A DNA stretch of 64,000 nt from Brassica napus (lineage: Eukaryota > Streptophyta > Magnoliopsida > Brassicales > Brassicaceae). A program made the position numbers and the translations under genes. The notes beneath the pieces were generated by a model. It was given only the letters and a program-made list of their open reading frames with translations. It had not been told where the DNA came from and ran no database searches. The first letter of the stretch is position 1, and each line of letters starts with the position of its first letter. Positions 34,711 through 46,399 of the stretch are shown here, one piece after another. The stretch lies in contig NC_063437.1 of NCBI RefSeq assembly GCF_020379485.1, forward strand, positions 15,463,726-15,527,725. Direction: 5' to 3'.

Positions 34711-35230
34711 TTGAAACTTTCTTGGACACATATACAAGAACGACTAAGTATGTAATCACAAACTCTTATGTACATTTACAATAATATGAATTCAACTTTC
34801 AAGACTCCGATACTTTGTTTTGTAAAAAAAATAAGTAAGTGACTAAGCTAATATATTCTTTGAAAGTGTAATAATGTTGACAAATATGAAAAATCATAGA
34901 TTTTTGTTTTCGTGACAAAGTTAAGAATTTTGTAAAAGTAAGTTTAACATATAAATTTTCGTGACAAATATGAAAAAGCATAGATTTTTGTACAATTTTG
35001 ACAAAACAACTCAAAACATAGTTCTCTAATGTCTTATATAAAATATTATTTAATGATGCAATAATTAAATATATCAATTCAATAAATTTTGTAATTTATA
35101 GACAAAACAATAACACAAATTTTTTTGAAACATTTGTTTAACCTATCGATTTTTTTTCATGAGAATCCAACTAAACAAGATAAAGAAAAATTAGATTTAC
35201 AAATATTTAATTACCATTTTATTCAATTTT

Positions 35231-35745
35231 GATTAATTTCAAATTGTAATAATGTATTTTTTTGAAGTTACAAAAAATAATGTTCTTTCTTTATTACACT
35301 AGCATTATATATAGATTCTATATACCCAAATAAATATAATATAACAACATAAGCTTACTTTCCCTCATTCATATGAAAACTTTTTAAGTTATCCACCAAA
35401 GAAAATTAATTAAATCAGTCAAATTGTTAAATACAACAAATAAATATATAATTTTAAACTCATGTTAATTGTGGATCAATGAAATAATGTTCAAATAATT
35501 GTGGATCAATGAAATAATGTTAATCCTGCTGATCCTCAATTTGATTAATTTCAAATTGTAATAATGTATCTTTTTGAAGTTACAAAAAATAATGTTCTTT
35601 CTTTATTATACTAGCATTATATATAGATTCTATATACACAAATAAATATAATATAACAACATAAGCTTACTTTCTCCGATTCATATGAAAACTTTTTAAG
35701 TTATCCACCAAATAAAATTAATTAAATCAATCAAATTGTTAGAAT
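35231..35745. repeat. About 200-bp duplication, 312 bp apart
   Basis: GATTAATTTCAAATTG...TTATCCACCAAA occurs from 35231 and again from 35543 with few differences. Between the copies a 29-bp sequence containing ATTGTGGATCAATGAAATAA is itself repeated in tandem (about 35468-35525). Confidence 0.85.
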
Positions 35746-35856
35746 ACAACAAATTAATATATAATTTTATTTTAAATTAAATTATTTAAAAGTGTATTTT
35801 CATTAAAAACAAAATAATAAATAAGTAAAACTGATTTGATCGTAATTTTTATGACT

Positions 35857-35859
<3 letters not shown>

Positions 35860-35907
<48 letters not shown>
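35860..35907. repeat. (AT)n microsatellite
   Basis: About 20 uninterrupted AT units following CATATATACAT-like sequence inside the Helitron. Confidence 0.9.
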
Positions 35908-35909
<2 letters not shown>

Positions 35910-37702
35910 ATTATGTGAAAGAAATAGAAGCTTAATATGGGAAAAAAATCTTAAATACAAAAAACTCTAAAAATTAACAAAAAAAAACTAATAAATTAAA
36001 CTATGATATCACTTGAAAGCTTTTTAGACAATATTAATAAAATATTTAAGCGATAATTAGACAAATTTGATTTTTTTTCCAGCCAAAAGTTTATTATTAA
36101 TTAGCATCAGTTATTTCAAGATGTTTAAGAAATGATGGACAAAAAAATAGGATGGACATAAATGATATATGAACTATGAATAGTATTTTGTAAAACTAAC
36201 TTATATAACACATATGCACATCCATTTTCAAGTCCTTATGATGTCTAAATTCAATTTCTTCAGATGAGTTATTTCACAAAGAGATCGTATGAGATATTGT
36301 TTTGATATTCAGATTTGTTTCTTGACTGTTAAGAATTGATAACTGTAAAAATGTCTCATTCGAATATGATATGTTTATAACCGAATCCCCAACATGAGAC
36401 AAGTTTGTTTAAAAAATAAATAATTTCATTTTTCTTATATTATATAATAAATATATATTATTTATTGATAATAAAAATATAGTTATTCATCTATCACAAA
36501 TATCTATGCAAATATGTGAATCAAATACAACAATCAAACAACATAATGATTTCCACAAAGAAAATATAAAAATATATATATATATATGCTATGTAGTCTT
36601 ATTTTATATTCTTTAAATAATATATTATAATATTATACATTATTTTTTTAGAATTGAGAAATACATATAATATCTTATCCGCGCGTAGCGCGGTTAAAAA
36701 ATCTAGTTATTATAGAGGCAAATATAGAGGTGGCCTGAGATGATCTAAAGTAGCTAATCTTGTGGTTTATGATGTTCAACAATAATTTTTCTTTTTGGAA
36801 ATTTATCAAAAAATAGCTTTTGGACCGTTCAGATTTACTGGTAATTTCGCACAAAGTACAAAATAGCTTCTGGACCGTTCAGACTTCAGATTTTGAAATC
36901 TTGCTCAGTTTTTTTTTGGTGCTAAAAATATTACTTGATAACCCGAGATAGTTAATAAATTGTTTACATTTCACTTCCATTTTAAATACGAGTAAACTCG
37001 TGAAAGAAAATATCGTACAGACGAGCACAAATAATAGGTGAAATAACAAGACACTGTGTCAGCCTGCTCCGCATGCATGTCTCGAATAAAACAATGTACT
37101 TTTTTTTTTGTGTTATTATTGAAAATAGTTTATTCTTAAACCAAAACGTAAGACCATCATTAACGCTGGGTCCTTAGTGGGTTTTTAAAGAAAATAATCC
37201 ATTTAATTAATTCAAAACAAAATAAATTAGGAGTTACCGATCCTTAACTAAGTGTTTTTGGAAGCGTTTTTAAGTGGGTTTTTAAACCACGTGTCAGCGT
37301 GGGAACCATTCTAATTTTTTTCTCTCATTTGGCACCATTTCTCGTAATCTCCGGGAACCATAATCGAAACGGCGACAGACGACGATGACTCTCCTCACGG
37401 CGTCTCCTCCGGCGTTTGTCGTGTTCTCCGTCAGAAGTCAGAAGAGCGATCGAAACCACCACGGACGACGAATGTGGTGAACGCAGCGGTGGTGAAGACC
37501 CGACATTAAGGTAGCGGTGAACGCAGATTCTCTCAGGTGTGTGGTGAACGCAGCGGTGGTGAAGACCCGTATCATTAAGGTAAACCCCATCCATCATCGA
37601 TTCAATATTCAAAACATCTCTGCTTCTGATTAATTAAGCTCCACTGGATATTTTTGTTTTTGGTTTCTTAGGGTAAAGGCTTCATCTTTGGTTTGTTTAC
37701 AG

Positions 37703-37922
37703 GAAACAGTGATGTCTCGTTTATTCTTGGAAGCTTCAATGGCTTGTGTTTCTGGAAATCCGATCCTTAATGATGAAGAATTTGATCAGCTCAAACTCAA
37801 ACTTAAGGTTCTATCCCACTCAAAATACACATATCCTCATTCCTCTGAGCTTCAGTTTTTAAGGATTCTTTCTGCTTCTATAGATAGCGAGATTGTGTGT
37901 GAGGGTCCAAGGTGCAGTCTCG
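37703..37922 (+). pseudogene. Captured fragment of a PGRL1-like gene
   Basis: In frame it reads FLEASMACVSGNPILNDEEF and DQLKLKLK (to 37807), then a 70-80 bp intron (GTTCTATCC... to a TAG near 37883), then IDSEIVCEGPRCSL (to 37922). This corresponds closely to the middle of PGRL1, the thylakoid protein of cyclic electron flow, where a similar stretch precedes the membrane segments (family from memory). Against that sequence there is a deletion upstream of FLEAS and a lost Gly after IDx. The retained intron shows capture at DNA level. No transit peptide or membrane segments remain, so it is not functional as PGRL1. Confidence 0.65.
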
Positions 37923-38399
37923 GTATGTGTTATTATTGTTCTGTTATGATACGCTTGTATGTGCTGTATGTATTGGCATTTAACTTACTACTGTTTTGAC
38001 ACTTTTCTTATGATGATACGTTCTGTTTCTTTGGTTCTTCTTATAGGTTATACCATTTGACAATAAGGGACAGCTCAAGGAAGCTTTTAATATCGTCACT
38101 TTGTGTATCTGCTAGTGATCATTTGTTTCCAACCGTCAGATTATTTCGCAAATCATTATTGACTATGTCTTCTTGGCTCTTTACGGTATTGTTATTCTGT
38201 GGATATTTTAAAACTAAATGATATATTGACTGCATTGTATCTCTTGTGTATTATGTGAATTGCATTCTATCGTCACGAGCATTGAGAGCTTTTTATCTCT
38301 TGTGTATTATGTGAATTGTATTCTTGTGTATTATGAGTCCCAGACTTGTAAAGAATCTTTAGTACTCAACTTGTAAAGAATCAAACATGCTTGTGTCTA

Positions 38400-38680
38400 T
38401 ATAATCACAACACTCTTGCGATCTCTATTTATTCACAACAACAAAGTCATCTTCTCTCTTTAATCACAACACTCTTGGTTCTAGATTTTTTTTTCACAAC
38501 AACAAAGTCATCTTATCTCTTTAATCACAACACTCTTGGTTCTATATATATGGCGTAAATTTGGACGTGATGAAGACAACAACTAAGCTCGGAAGTATCA
38601 ACAACTGAAAAATGATTTGATTGAACATATATGACGTAAATTTGGACGTGATGGAAACAACTATGTTTTTCCAAATTATT
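38400..38680. repeat. Short tandem repeats inside the Pack element
   Basis: A unit of about 60 bp with AATCACAACACTCTTG and TTCACAACAACAAAGTCATC occurs about two and a half times (38402-38545). Then GGCGTAAATTTGGACGTGATG is repeated 80 bp later, from about 38551 and 38634. Confidence 0.75.
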
Positions 38681-39179
38681 CTTGATTATTATACTAGTCT
38701 TTATTTTTATGTTTTTTTTTTAAAAAAATCTATGTATTAAATGTTATCTTTTAATATGTTTTATTTAGTAAATAAATTTTATCTTAAATTTTTTTTTTTT
38801 TTAAGAACTCCTAGTTAAGAAACTCCCATTGGACCGTTCAAAATGGAAGTTTCTTAACTAGAGTTCTTAACCCCACTTAAGTACATTTAAAATATTAAAT
38901 AATTATTAAGAAACTCATTTAAGAATCATGGGATAATCATGCTCTAAGTTTTTAGTTTTTCCATCAAGATAAAAAGAGAACCAAACTCACAAGAGGCAAT
39001 CTAAAAGATATTACTCCACATTATTTCATGGTTGCACTATATAATTTGAACAACTATATAACAGAACCGGGAAAGAGCAAACTAAAACCATTCCAAACAA
39101 ACCAAACCAAACAGAAGGATAAGAGATCGGTGCAATATTACGATTACAACCGTAGAACAAGTCGAACACGAGATACACA

Positions 39180-39932
39180 TTAGTGGCAGAAGATGACTTT
39201 GAGTTCTCTAGGAGAAGAACAGTCATGCATAAGCGAAAGACTATCATGAGCAAAAGTCATAGTCGAAGGACACGCGTGCTTAAAGAACAGAGAGTGGCTC
39301 GAAGCTCGACACGTCTGAGGACTATTGTAATGATTCCTACAACACAACTCATCCGTACGGAACGCCTCACACCCACTCTTACAAGCCACCACGTGTCCAC
39401 CGTGTGACCGGAGCTGAAGATGAGCTGGACACGTTTTCAAGAGGTCTTCGCGACAACCTATGACGGGACAAACACCACGGCCTTCGTGAGGAGTCACAGT
39501 CATCGGAACGTTGAAACCGTCGACGAGAGAGACACCGTAGGAGGATAAATCTTGGTGTCCACCGTGGTGGAGATCGAACTGAGCGAGAGAAGCAGGAGTT
39601 GCGCCCCCGAGACCGTTACATTCGAGACGGTGACCGCAGTCTCCGGTGACACAAGAAAAGTTGCCGTTGTAGTGGGAGCAGCCGGTTCGGCCCCATATGC
39701 GACCGGACCAGTGGGTAGATGGTGGGAAAAAGGAGCGGTGGGTGTTGGTTGGGAGAGCGAAGCCACCTTTTTCAAGGACGGGGTGGCCAGCGTTGGGCTG
39801 AATGGCTGGCCAGACGGTGAAGGGACAGTGGTTGACGACGGTGAGGAAGAGACGGCCGGTGTCTGCGGAAGTAGCGAAGGAGATGAGGAGTAGGAGGAAG
39901 GAAGCGGCGAGAGGAAGAGAGGCTTTAGCCAT
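39180..39932 (-). CDS. Thaumatin-like (PR-5/osmotin-type) secreted protein
   Basis: A single-exon, 250-residue protein. An N-terminal signal peptide (MAKASLPLAASFLLLLISF, cleavage near residue 22-24) is followed by the thaumatin domain. There are 16 cysteines, the standard number for eight disulfides. The family signature G-x-F-x-C-x-T-x-D-C is present as GNFSCVTGDC. Also visible are the N-terminal NHCPFTVWPA, the PASLAQFDL motif near the acidic cleft, and the conserved end FCH. The predicted location is the apoplast or cell wall; family members act in defence or bind glucans, but the role of this one is unknown. Position fits At2g28790, an osmotin-like gene (from memory). Antisense ORFs at 39183-39407, 39500-40021 and 39552-39893 are shadows. 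Confidence 0.95.
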   Translation of the reverse strand: MAKASLPLAASFLLLLISFATSADTGRLFLTVVNHCPFTVWPAIQPNAGHPVLEKGGFALPTNTHRSFFPPSTHWSGRIWGRTGCSHYNGNFSCVTGDCGHRLECNGLGGATPASLAQFDLHHGGHQDLSSYGVSLVDGFNVPMTVTPHEGRGVCPVIGCREDLLKTCPAHLQLRSHGGHVVACKSGCEAFRTDELCCRNHYNSPQTCRASSHSLFFKHACPSTMTFAHDSLSLMHDCSSPRELKVIFCH

Positions 39933-40125
39933 TTGTGTTTTTTTTTTTGTTTTTGGTATTCTGTAGCTGTAGGTGAACGTGACTTTGCAACGTGTATATA
40001 TATGTACATAGAGCTGTGCATAAGATTATGTTCGTAGAGTGACGAAAATACCCTTTGAGATATTTGTGGTAATCAGGGGAAGTATTTGGTATGTGCGTTT
40101 TACGGAGATGAAGGGCTGCAAAGTT

Positions 40126-40169
40126 TGATGGGGAATTAGTTTTTTTTGAGCAACTGATGGGGAATTAGT
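40126..40169 (-). mobile_element. Micro-retroinsertion in the thaumatin-like gene's upstream region
   Basis: A perfect 15-bp direct repeat, TGATGGGGAATTAGT (40126-40140 and 40155-40169), flanks a 14-bp insert. On the minus strand the insert reads GTTGCTC followed by A7. It shares its tail with the insertion at 17910. Confidence 0.85.
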
Positions 40170-40274
40170 AATTATTGATTTTCTCAAGAATTCAGTAACA
40201 TCTCTGATCATATACTGGCTTTTTAACTTCTAAGTTCATATTTAATATTTAAAGCATTTGGTCTTATAAAGATA

Positions 40275-40503
40275 CTCCTGTTTCCTATTATAAGTAGTTT
40301 AAAGAAAAATAGTTTGTTTCAAAATATAAGTTGCTTTCGCATTTTAATGCATTTTTTTGTACTTATTAACTAATAAAATAATACATATTTTTTTTTTTAT
40401 GATTGGTTAAATTTATACATTAAATGATACTTTTTGAAAAGTAACAACTTTCTTAATATTGATGTTTTTAATTAAAACTACCTACAATTAAAAACAAAGG
40501 GAG
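40275..40503. mobile_element. Diverged Stowaway MITE
   Basis: Left end CTCCTGTTTCCTATTATAAG and reverse-complemented right end CTCCCTTTGTTTTTAATTGT, with TA on both sides (40273-40274 and 40504-40505). Shorter and more diverged than the copy at 31143. Confidence 0.7.
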
Positions 40504-40624
40504 TATCTTTGTAGCCCTTCATCTCGGTAAATATTATGTAACTAATAAAATAATACATATTTTTTTATGAAAAAGAGTATAATATGGTAATTTTTTTGTA
40601 TACAACATTTTCTTTAAGTTATAA

Positions 40625-41508
40625 GACTATCTCTAATGGTTTATTCTATTTTAGAGTAGTTTTCACTATAAAATAGAGTAACTCCAAAATAAAGTAATGT
40701 TTCTCTCTAATGGTTTATTCTATATTTGACTCTATTTTTTTTTTAAAAAATATACATTTTCTAATTTATGACTAATACCTTTTAATTACAAATTTTACAA
40801 ATTGATCTCTTATATTTTATTTTTCATAAAGTTTTCATAAATTATATATTTATATCAAACATTTATTATATTAAAAACATAATACATTTTAACTTAAACA
40901 ACACCATTAGTGTATCTTTCCCATAAATGACCAGTTAACAAATTTCGAATACGAAATGAGATTCTTTATCTTTGATTTTTCTAAATCGATCAAGAAACTA
41001 TTCAAACCGAATATCATTTGGATAATATTTTACAATTTTTGTGGATATTGGAGAAATTTACCAGAAAACTAAATCAGTATTATCTATAATTTTAATTTTA
41101 TGTTATGTTGCTTATTTTCAATTTTAGTATTTTTTTTCCTTTACTAATCTTATAAAATTATTTTTAATTTAGTGCTTGTTTTCTTTGGCTAGTAAAATAA
41201 GTTTCCAACGTTTATATATATTGTTTTGAAGATAATGTGTTGCTTACAGAATTAAATTACACAAATAAATAACTACAAAATAAAAAATTAAAGAAGAAAA
41301 AGACTAAAGTATAAATAAAAAAATTTTACTCTATAATAAAGTAAGAAATAGAGTTTGTTTCAAAAAAAAAAATAGAGTTACTCCAAATATAGAGTCAGAA
41401 ATAGAATTGCACTATTTGATAGTGAGATAGTGAGATATAAAGTGAGTTTGAAAATAGTTTTACTTTATAATAGAGTTTGTAGAAAATAGAGTGAAGTTAA
41501 ATATGCCC
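40625..41508. mobile_element. TAA-flanked MITE with CTCTATTTTAG repeats
   Basis: Left end GACTATCTCTAATGGTTTAT and reverse-complemented right end GGGCATATTTAACTTCACTC. TAA at 40622-40624 and 41509-41511. TCTATTTTAGAGTA-type motifs are repeated in direct and inverted orientation near both ends. This looks like a long Tourist-like element; the inverted ends are diverged. Confidence 0.55.
41346..41379 (+). mobile_element. Micro-retroinsertion inside a MITE
   Basis: The direct repeat AAATAGAGTT (41346-41355 and 41370-41379) flanks TGTTTC plus A8. The same TGTTTC tail is seen at 56757. It must be younger than the host MITE. Confidence 0.7.
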
Positions 41509-41511
41509 TAA

Positions 41512-42513
41512 AAACTTGTTGAAAACCCGATACGTTTTCCCTCTCTAGTTATTTACCTAATCGATGTCCAATTCAAAAAATTTCAAGGATGTGAATATGT
41601 GATTGTTCCGTTCATTCACAGAACTACTTGCTAATGCTAGTCGCTAGAGTACGATAAAATAAGCTACTAGTAATACTTGATTCCCATTTCCCAGTATGAT
41701 GCCTAGATTACAAAAGCTAATGGTTACGCTTACTGATAGATATTAGATCTATGATATTGCCTTTCAGATTCCCTCATTAATAAATTGCACAGGCCAATTA
41801 TACATTAGGAAAGCATATAAGTTTGGGTTTCAGATCTTGGAATCCGGTTCAGCTTAGTTTTATCGGATCTTTCATCTAGAGGAGCTTTGGATCCATTTCA
41901 GATGGACTATCATTTTGAGTCGGTTCAGATCTCCCTTCTCAGAACCATTTAGACATTTTTGGGGACATAGTTTGGTACAGATGAGATATTTATCACCAGT
42001 AAAAACATAAAAACAAAAGATATCTGAAACATCTGAAGAATTTATTCGAAATAGCAAAAATATATAAGTAATGCTCAAGCATAATTCTTATAATCTTCCG
42101 GATTCAGATACCTAATAAGATCCACAGGCCTCAATGAAAAATACTGAGTGTACATATCCAAACTTGATCCGAACTGACTTTCCCCTATTGGTTACCCATG
42201 CCTAAAAAGCATGTATCAAATTCACAAATATTACACAAGCTAACAACAAAATTTAAGTGGACATTTTGAAAGTCATAGTACAGACACATCTAGGTTGTTA
42301 ATACAGACAAGATGAATCACATAAGAAATACAAATCAATATACTTTTGATCAACGGCTGCATTTAACTTTAGAATGACCTTTTGCCCTGATTTTACAAAC
42401 GTTTAGGTATTGCCGGACTTGGTATATGCAAAATATATCAAAGATCAAACTAAAGGACAGATTCCAACCTCCCTCTCTCTCTCCTCACAATTGTCTTTGT
42501 TTTGTTTAGGTTT
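41512..42513. other. Intergenic, decayed repeats, ALB3 3' flank
   Basis: No gene found. Sequence around 41830-42200 is rich in GGTTCAG/GGATC motifs reminiscent of the CCGAACC-type hAT-like elements, but ends cannot be set. The last 200 bp include the presumed ALB3 3' UTR. Confidence 0.4.
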
Positions 42514-45052
42514 CTATACAGCGCGTTTTCGCTTCGATCTTTTGCTTCTTCTTTGGCCAACGTCAGGCAATGGCTTGCTTGTGCTCGAAGCTAACGCTCC
42601 TTCACGAACCTCTTCTTCCTGTTCCATCATACTTACTCAATAAGTTCTTTAACGTAATCATGTAATTATTTACTTGATCGAGTTGTAGTTTACGAGACTC
42701 TTACCTCATCATCGGACCCTTCTTCTGATTCATCTAGCAATTCAACTGTATCTTTCGCAACGGCCTTGTTCTTTTTGCTGCGCTTCTCTTGCTCTTTTAA
42801 CTGTCTAAATCTGTTGTAGTAGTTCAATATAACATCCGACGCTTGTAAGAATAAAATGTTAGAAGTCAAAGATTATAAAGAGATTCCCTCACCTTTCGCC
42901 AGCATCATCAGGCTGTGCAATAGATCTCTTCGCCCGTCCCGCGGTTATTATTCCGCTTGCGTTTTCATTGACTGCAGGCGCTGCCCCGCCTAGTTTACGC
43001 AGCCAAACTTGTTGTGCGGTGCTAAGTACATTGTTTGTGAACCTAACATACAATTGCAAGGTTGAAACGTTAAGCATCAGCGTTTGAAATACACATACAG
43101 ACAATTAAATCTGAACAGTAAGTATCAACTATACTGGGAATCCGCACATATCTTATATACATTCTGAGAATGAAGCCATCTAGGTTAAATTTATCCTACA
43201 TGTGTGCAATCTTAGATAAACTTATACTGAATGCTCTCATACATATATGAAAATTGAGCAAAGGTGTGGGAAACCAACCAGTAGATAGATAATCCTGATG
43301 GGACAGACAATGCAAAGTAGCCGATCATGAGTGGAAGAAACTTGAAAACAAGAAGTGTGTTCTTCTGCGCAGGATCGTCTGTCTGCCCAAAATAAAATAA
43401 AATCGAGCTTAGAACTTTGACAATCCTACCTTTTAGTGATAAGAATTTTTTTAAAAGAAGTTTTTGTTATGTCTCTCACTTGAGGAGGCTTCATAATCTC
43501 CATTGACACATACTGGGAGACAATAAGCAGAACAGGCAAAACAAGATACGCGGCAGTATCACCCCATCCCAATGGTGGATGCCCATCCTGCACCACCAAC
43601 CAACATTAGACTAGGAAACTGTATTCAGGCATGTTACAACAAAAAGTTAAAATTTTCTCTCTCTCATTACCACAAAAGGGAAAAGCCATGAGACGCCAGA
43701 TCCACTCTGCCGAGCAGCTATACTTGTTGGTCCACCAAGAGATGGAATCCAAAAGAAACCTTCTGTAAATAGTCCCTGCAAGTCAAACGTTTTTTTTCAG
43801 CAAAAAAACATAAACAAAACCCACCAGCTAACTTAACATAAGGGAATATCAACGAACCTCGTTGGCCACGTTGGAGAGAGCTTGGTATAAACCAATCCAA
43901 ACTGGTATGGTAGCTAAAGTTGGCAAGCAACCTAACATCAAAACAAACAAGATACTGTATATAATAACGAATAACAAATTGCAAAACAACCACCATTACT
44001 AGTAACTAGTACCTGCCAATGGATTGACACCGGCTTGTTTATACAAACGTGACGTCTCTAGTTGTATTCTCTCCTACATATACACACACAAAAAAAACAG
44101 TTACAGAAGAGTCAAGACTTAATCATTCTCACACTAAACTCATTCTCTAGCCTACAAAAGATCCACCTGATTGCCTGCGTAACGTTGTTGAATTGCTTTA
44201 ATCTTCGGTTGAAGATTTTGCATCGCCATCGTTGATTCAACCTACAGAATGAACTCTATTCAGCAAAATGCTTCCAAAATAACGAAATATCATCAATTGG
44301 TTTTCAGCTGAAAAAACTCGTAATAAACCCAAATTTAATATAATATCATAACCGCCACCATCCAGGAGGTTGTTCTGTTCCCACAGTTGCCCACACTCCT
44401 AACGGAGAAGTTTATTAATAAAAAATTAATTGGTTTTAAGTTGAAAACTCGTAATAAACCCGAATTTAACATAATAACAGAACCACAACAACCTCGTGGA
44501 GGTTGTTACGCTAGTCGAAATCAATCACCTGCTGCTTAGTCAAAGGGTAGGTGGCCGCCTTGACGATGATAGTAAGCAAGATGATCGCGAATCCGTACGC
44601 GTAGGGCACATGAACCGCCGTGAGTCCATCCTTCAAAAACTAAACAATCCAAAAACACAGACACTTACTGTTACAAATCTCCACAAATTGGAATCAGCTC
44701 TGCTTTAAAAACTCACCTTGAGCACCAGCTCCATGCCATCGGAGATGAATCCGAACCAGCCGCCACTCTTCTGCACGGCGGGATCAGTCGATACAGCTGA
44801 ATCGGCGGCGCCGCCGACGACGGCTGCGTCGGCTACGGTGTAGAGGAGAGACTCGGCTCTGGTGAGAATCGCTCCGATGTCGACGGAGCCGTGGAGAGGG
44901 GGGAGCTCGTTTAGGCTGAACCGTACGAGATGCTTGTTACGAAATTGAAGGCTTCCTCCTCCTCCTCCAGCTACGTGGCGGGAAGAGGAAGAGGGTTTGA
45001 GCAAGGGTGAGCCGAAGAAGGAAGATGGAGACGAGATTAGAACTCTCGCCAT
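42514..45052 (-). CDS. ALB3: Thylakoid membrane insertase ALBINO3
   Basis: YidC/Oxa1/Alb3-family insertase that, with cpSRP and cpFtsY, integrates light-harvesting proteins into thylakoids. Eleven exons in consistent phase: 44717-45052, 44529-44630, 44167-44241, 44013-44073, 43858-43931, 43671-43775, 43480-43587, 43279-43382, 42893-43042, 42705-42810 and 42514-42618 (1326 bp, 441 residues). The N-terminal 60 or so residues are Ser/Arg-rich, as in a transit peptide. Core segments include YAYGFAIILLTIIVKAATYP, ATIPVWIGLYQALSNVA, AAYLVLPVLLIVSQYVS and GYFALSVPSGLSIYW. The stromal tail keeps both cpSRP43-binding motifs: AKRSIAQPDDAGERFRQLKE and, at the extreme C-terminus, RSKRSKRKRAV. Position matches At2g28800 (from memory). 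Confidence 0.96.
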
Positions 45053-46399
45053 TTGGAGGTTCCTTGAGCGAGAGGACGAGAGGAGGAGAAGAAGATAAAG
45101 TTTTTATTTTATTTTTGTGTTTTTATTTTTCTTTTTGTTTAATTCATGGATTTAAATAAAAATGGAACGGGGACGCTGGTGAGAGCTTTTTTTTTCATTT
45201 GGTGGAGATTACCTCCAATCACAAGAGACCACGTGGCCGTGTATCTAACGTGGGATATGAGTGTTGCTCCTATACCGATTTGCCACTACTAGCCGGACAT
45301 AACACTGAATCAGTTAATCGAAAATTTTATGCCGAGTAATCGATTTTTTTTTATATTTATTTATAAACAACAATATATATTGAGTATTTTAAAAGTTATT
45401 ATGATATATATTAAGGTATAATAAAATATTATGTGAATATTTCAACATATATCCTGGAGTAGAGTTCTAACCTAACTCGTTTAAAGTGTATTCATTATAG
45501 ATATGTCTCAACACTCAGAGCTGTTCTTTCTACTGGTAAAATCGTTTTTATAAAAAAAATAGATATGGTCAAGTTCGAATTTTAACAGCTGCACGAAATT
45601 TCTTAGCAATTGACTCTTGTCCCTGACTCAGAAATATTATAAGTTTCGACCTATAACTTTTTACAATTTAAAAAAAACTCTCAAATAGATTTAAAAACCC
45701 AAAGGTCTGATGCCTATCATGTGAAACATTTGGATGGTTTTACCTTCTCCATTAGACGATGAAACTCCTTGGAATGAGATGCCTTTGAAAGTTTCTAGCC
45801 GTGTACCAGCAGGTACACTTCCTTGTGGCCACTAGGTCAGTTTCTTTTTCTTTTTGGAATGAGATGGTCAGAGTCGTCTGATCCACATCGATTTTAGAAC
45901 AAAGTAGACAGAGAGGTGTCATAGGTGTCATCCTCAGCCATGATAACATAATGAAGTTTCTAGGCTTGGTAACATTTCAGCCATATTTAATGGTTATTTT
46001 CCAGAGAAATGCGATTATAAAAAGCTTATGAAAGCTTCATATCTCCTATGTGAACAAATTTGTTTTCATATTCCAAATAATTAAACATCAATCGGTCGTA
46101 GATATACAATAAGACTACATGACAATCAGTATACTAAAACGAAATTCTGATAACTCTAGTTGATATCTTCTACGGTGTAACTTAATATACTATTAATAGA
46201 GTGGAGAAACAACTTAAAAACTTCTAAAACAACATATTTCTATATATGTCCAAATCGTGTTTTAAAACGGCATAAGCTATTTAATTCATATACAATTGTG
46301 TGCATGTGTACATATGGATCTTTTGCACTCTCAAAAGCAATCCTAAGTTTCTTTCTTTTCTTCCCCACTTTTTACAAGTTTTCTCACAAAACTTCTGTC
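45053..46399. other. Intergenic between ALB3 and CHX
   Basis: Includes the ALB3 5' flank and leader. AT-rich with no supported gene. The ORF at 45752-45949 (minus strand) spans a small insertion described separately. Confidence 0.5.
45769..45866. mobile_element. 72-bp insertion flanked by 13-bp direct repeats
   Basis: TTGGAATGAGATG occurs at 45769-45781 and 45854-45866. The 72-bp insert ends in TTTCTTTTTCTTT and contains the palindrome GTGTACCaGCaGGTACAC. It could be a truncated SINE or another non-LTR insertion; the family is not recognised. Confidence 0.5.

Larger units (their letters stand above)
34524..36706 (+). mobile_element. Non-autonomous Helitron carrying Pol III box-like sequence
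   Basis: It starts TCAATACAATACTAAAAGGG after a host A and ends ATCTAG before a host T, with hairpin CCGCGCgtaGCGCGG (36679-36693) shortly before the end. No protein domain is encoded. It contains a tRNA-like relic (34658-34710), a 312-bp-spaced duplication and an (AT)n tract. Confidence 0.85.
37152..38944. mobile_element. Pack-type TWA-target element carrying gene fragments
   Basis: Left end GACCATCATTAACGCTGGGT and reverse-complemented right end GAGCATGATTATCCCATGAT are imperfect inverted repeats. TAA flanks both sides (37149-37151 and 38945-38947). Motifs such as GGGTTTTTAA and TTCTTAACTAG recur near the ends. The interior is unlike a MITE: it has a GC-rich exon-like block (37330-37580), a PGRL1-like fragment with intron (37703-37922) and another spliced-looking fragment (38047-38112, reading VIPFDNKGQLKEAF). 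This is the structure of a Pack-type element that captured host DNA. Confidence 0.65.

Noticed and set aside
39500..40021. 173-codon minus-strand ORF over the thaumatin-like gene
   Set aside because: A frame-shifted reading (Ser/Pro-rich) of the same strand as the thaumatin-like protein, without domain or signal.
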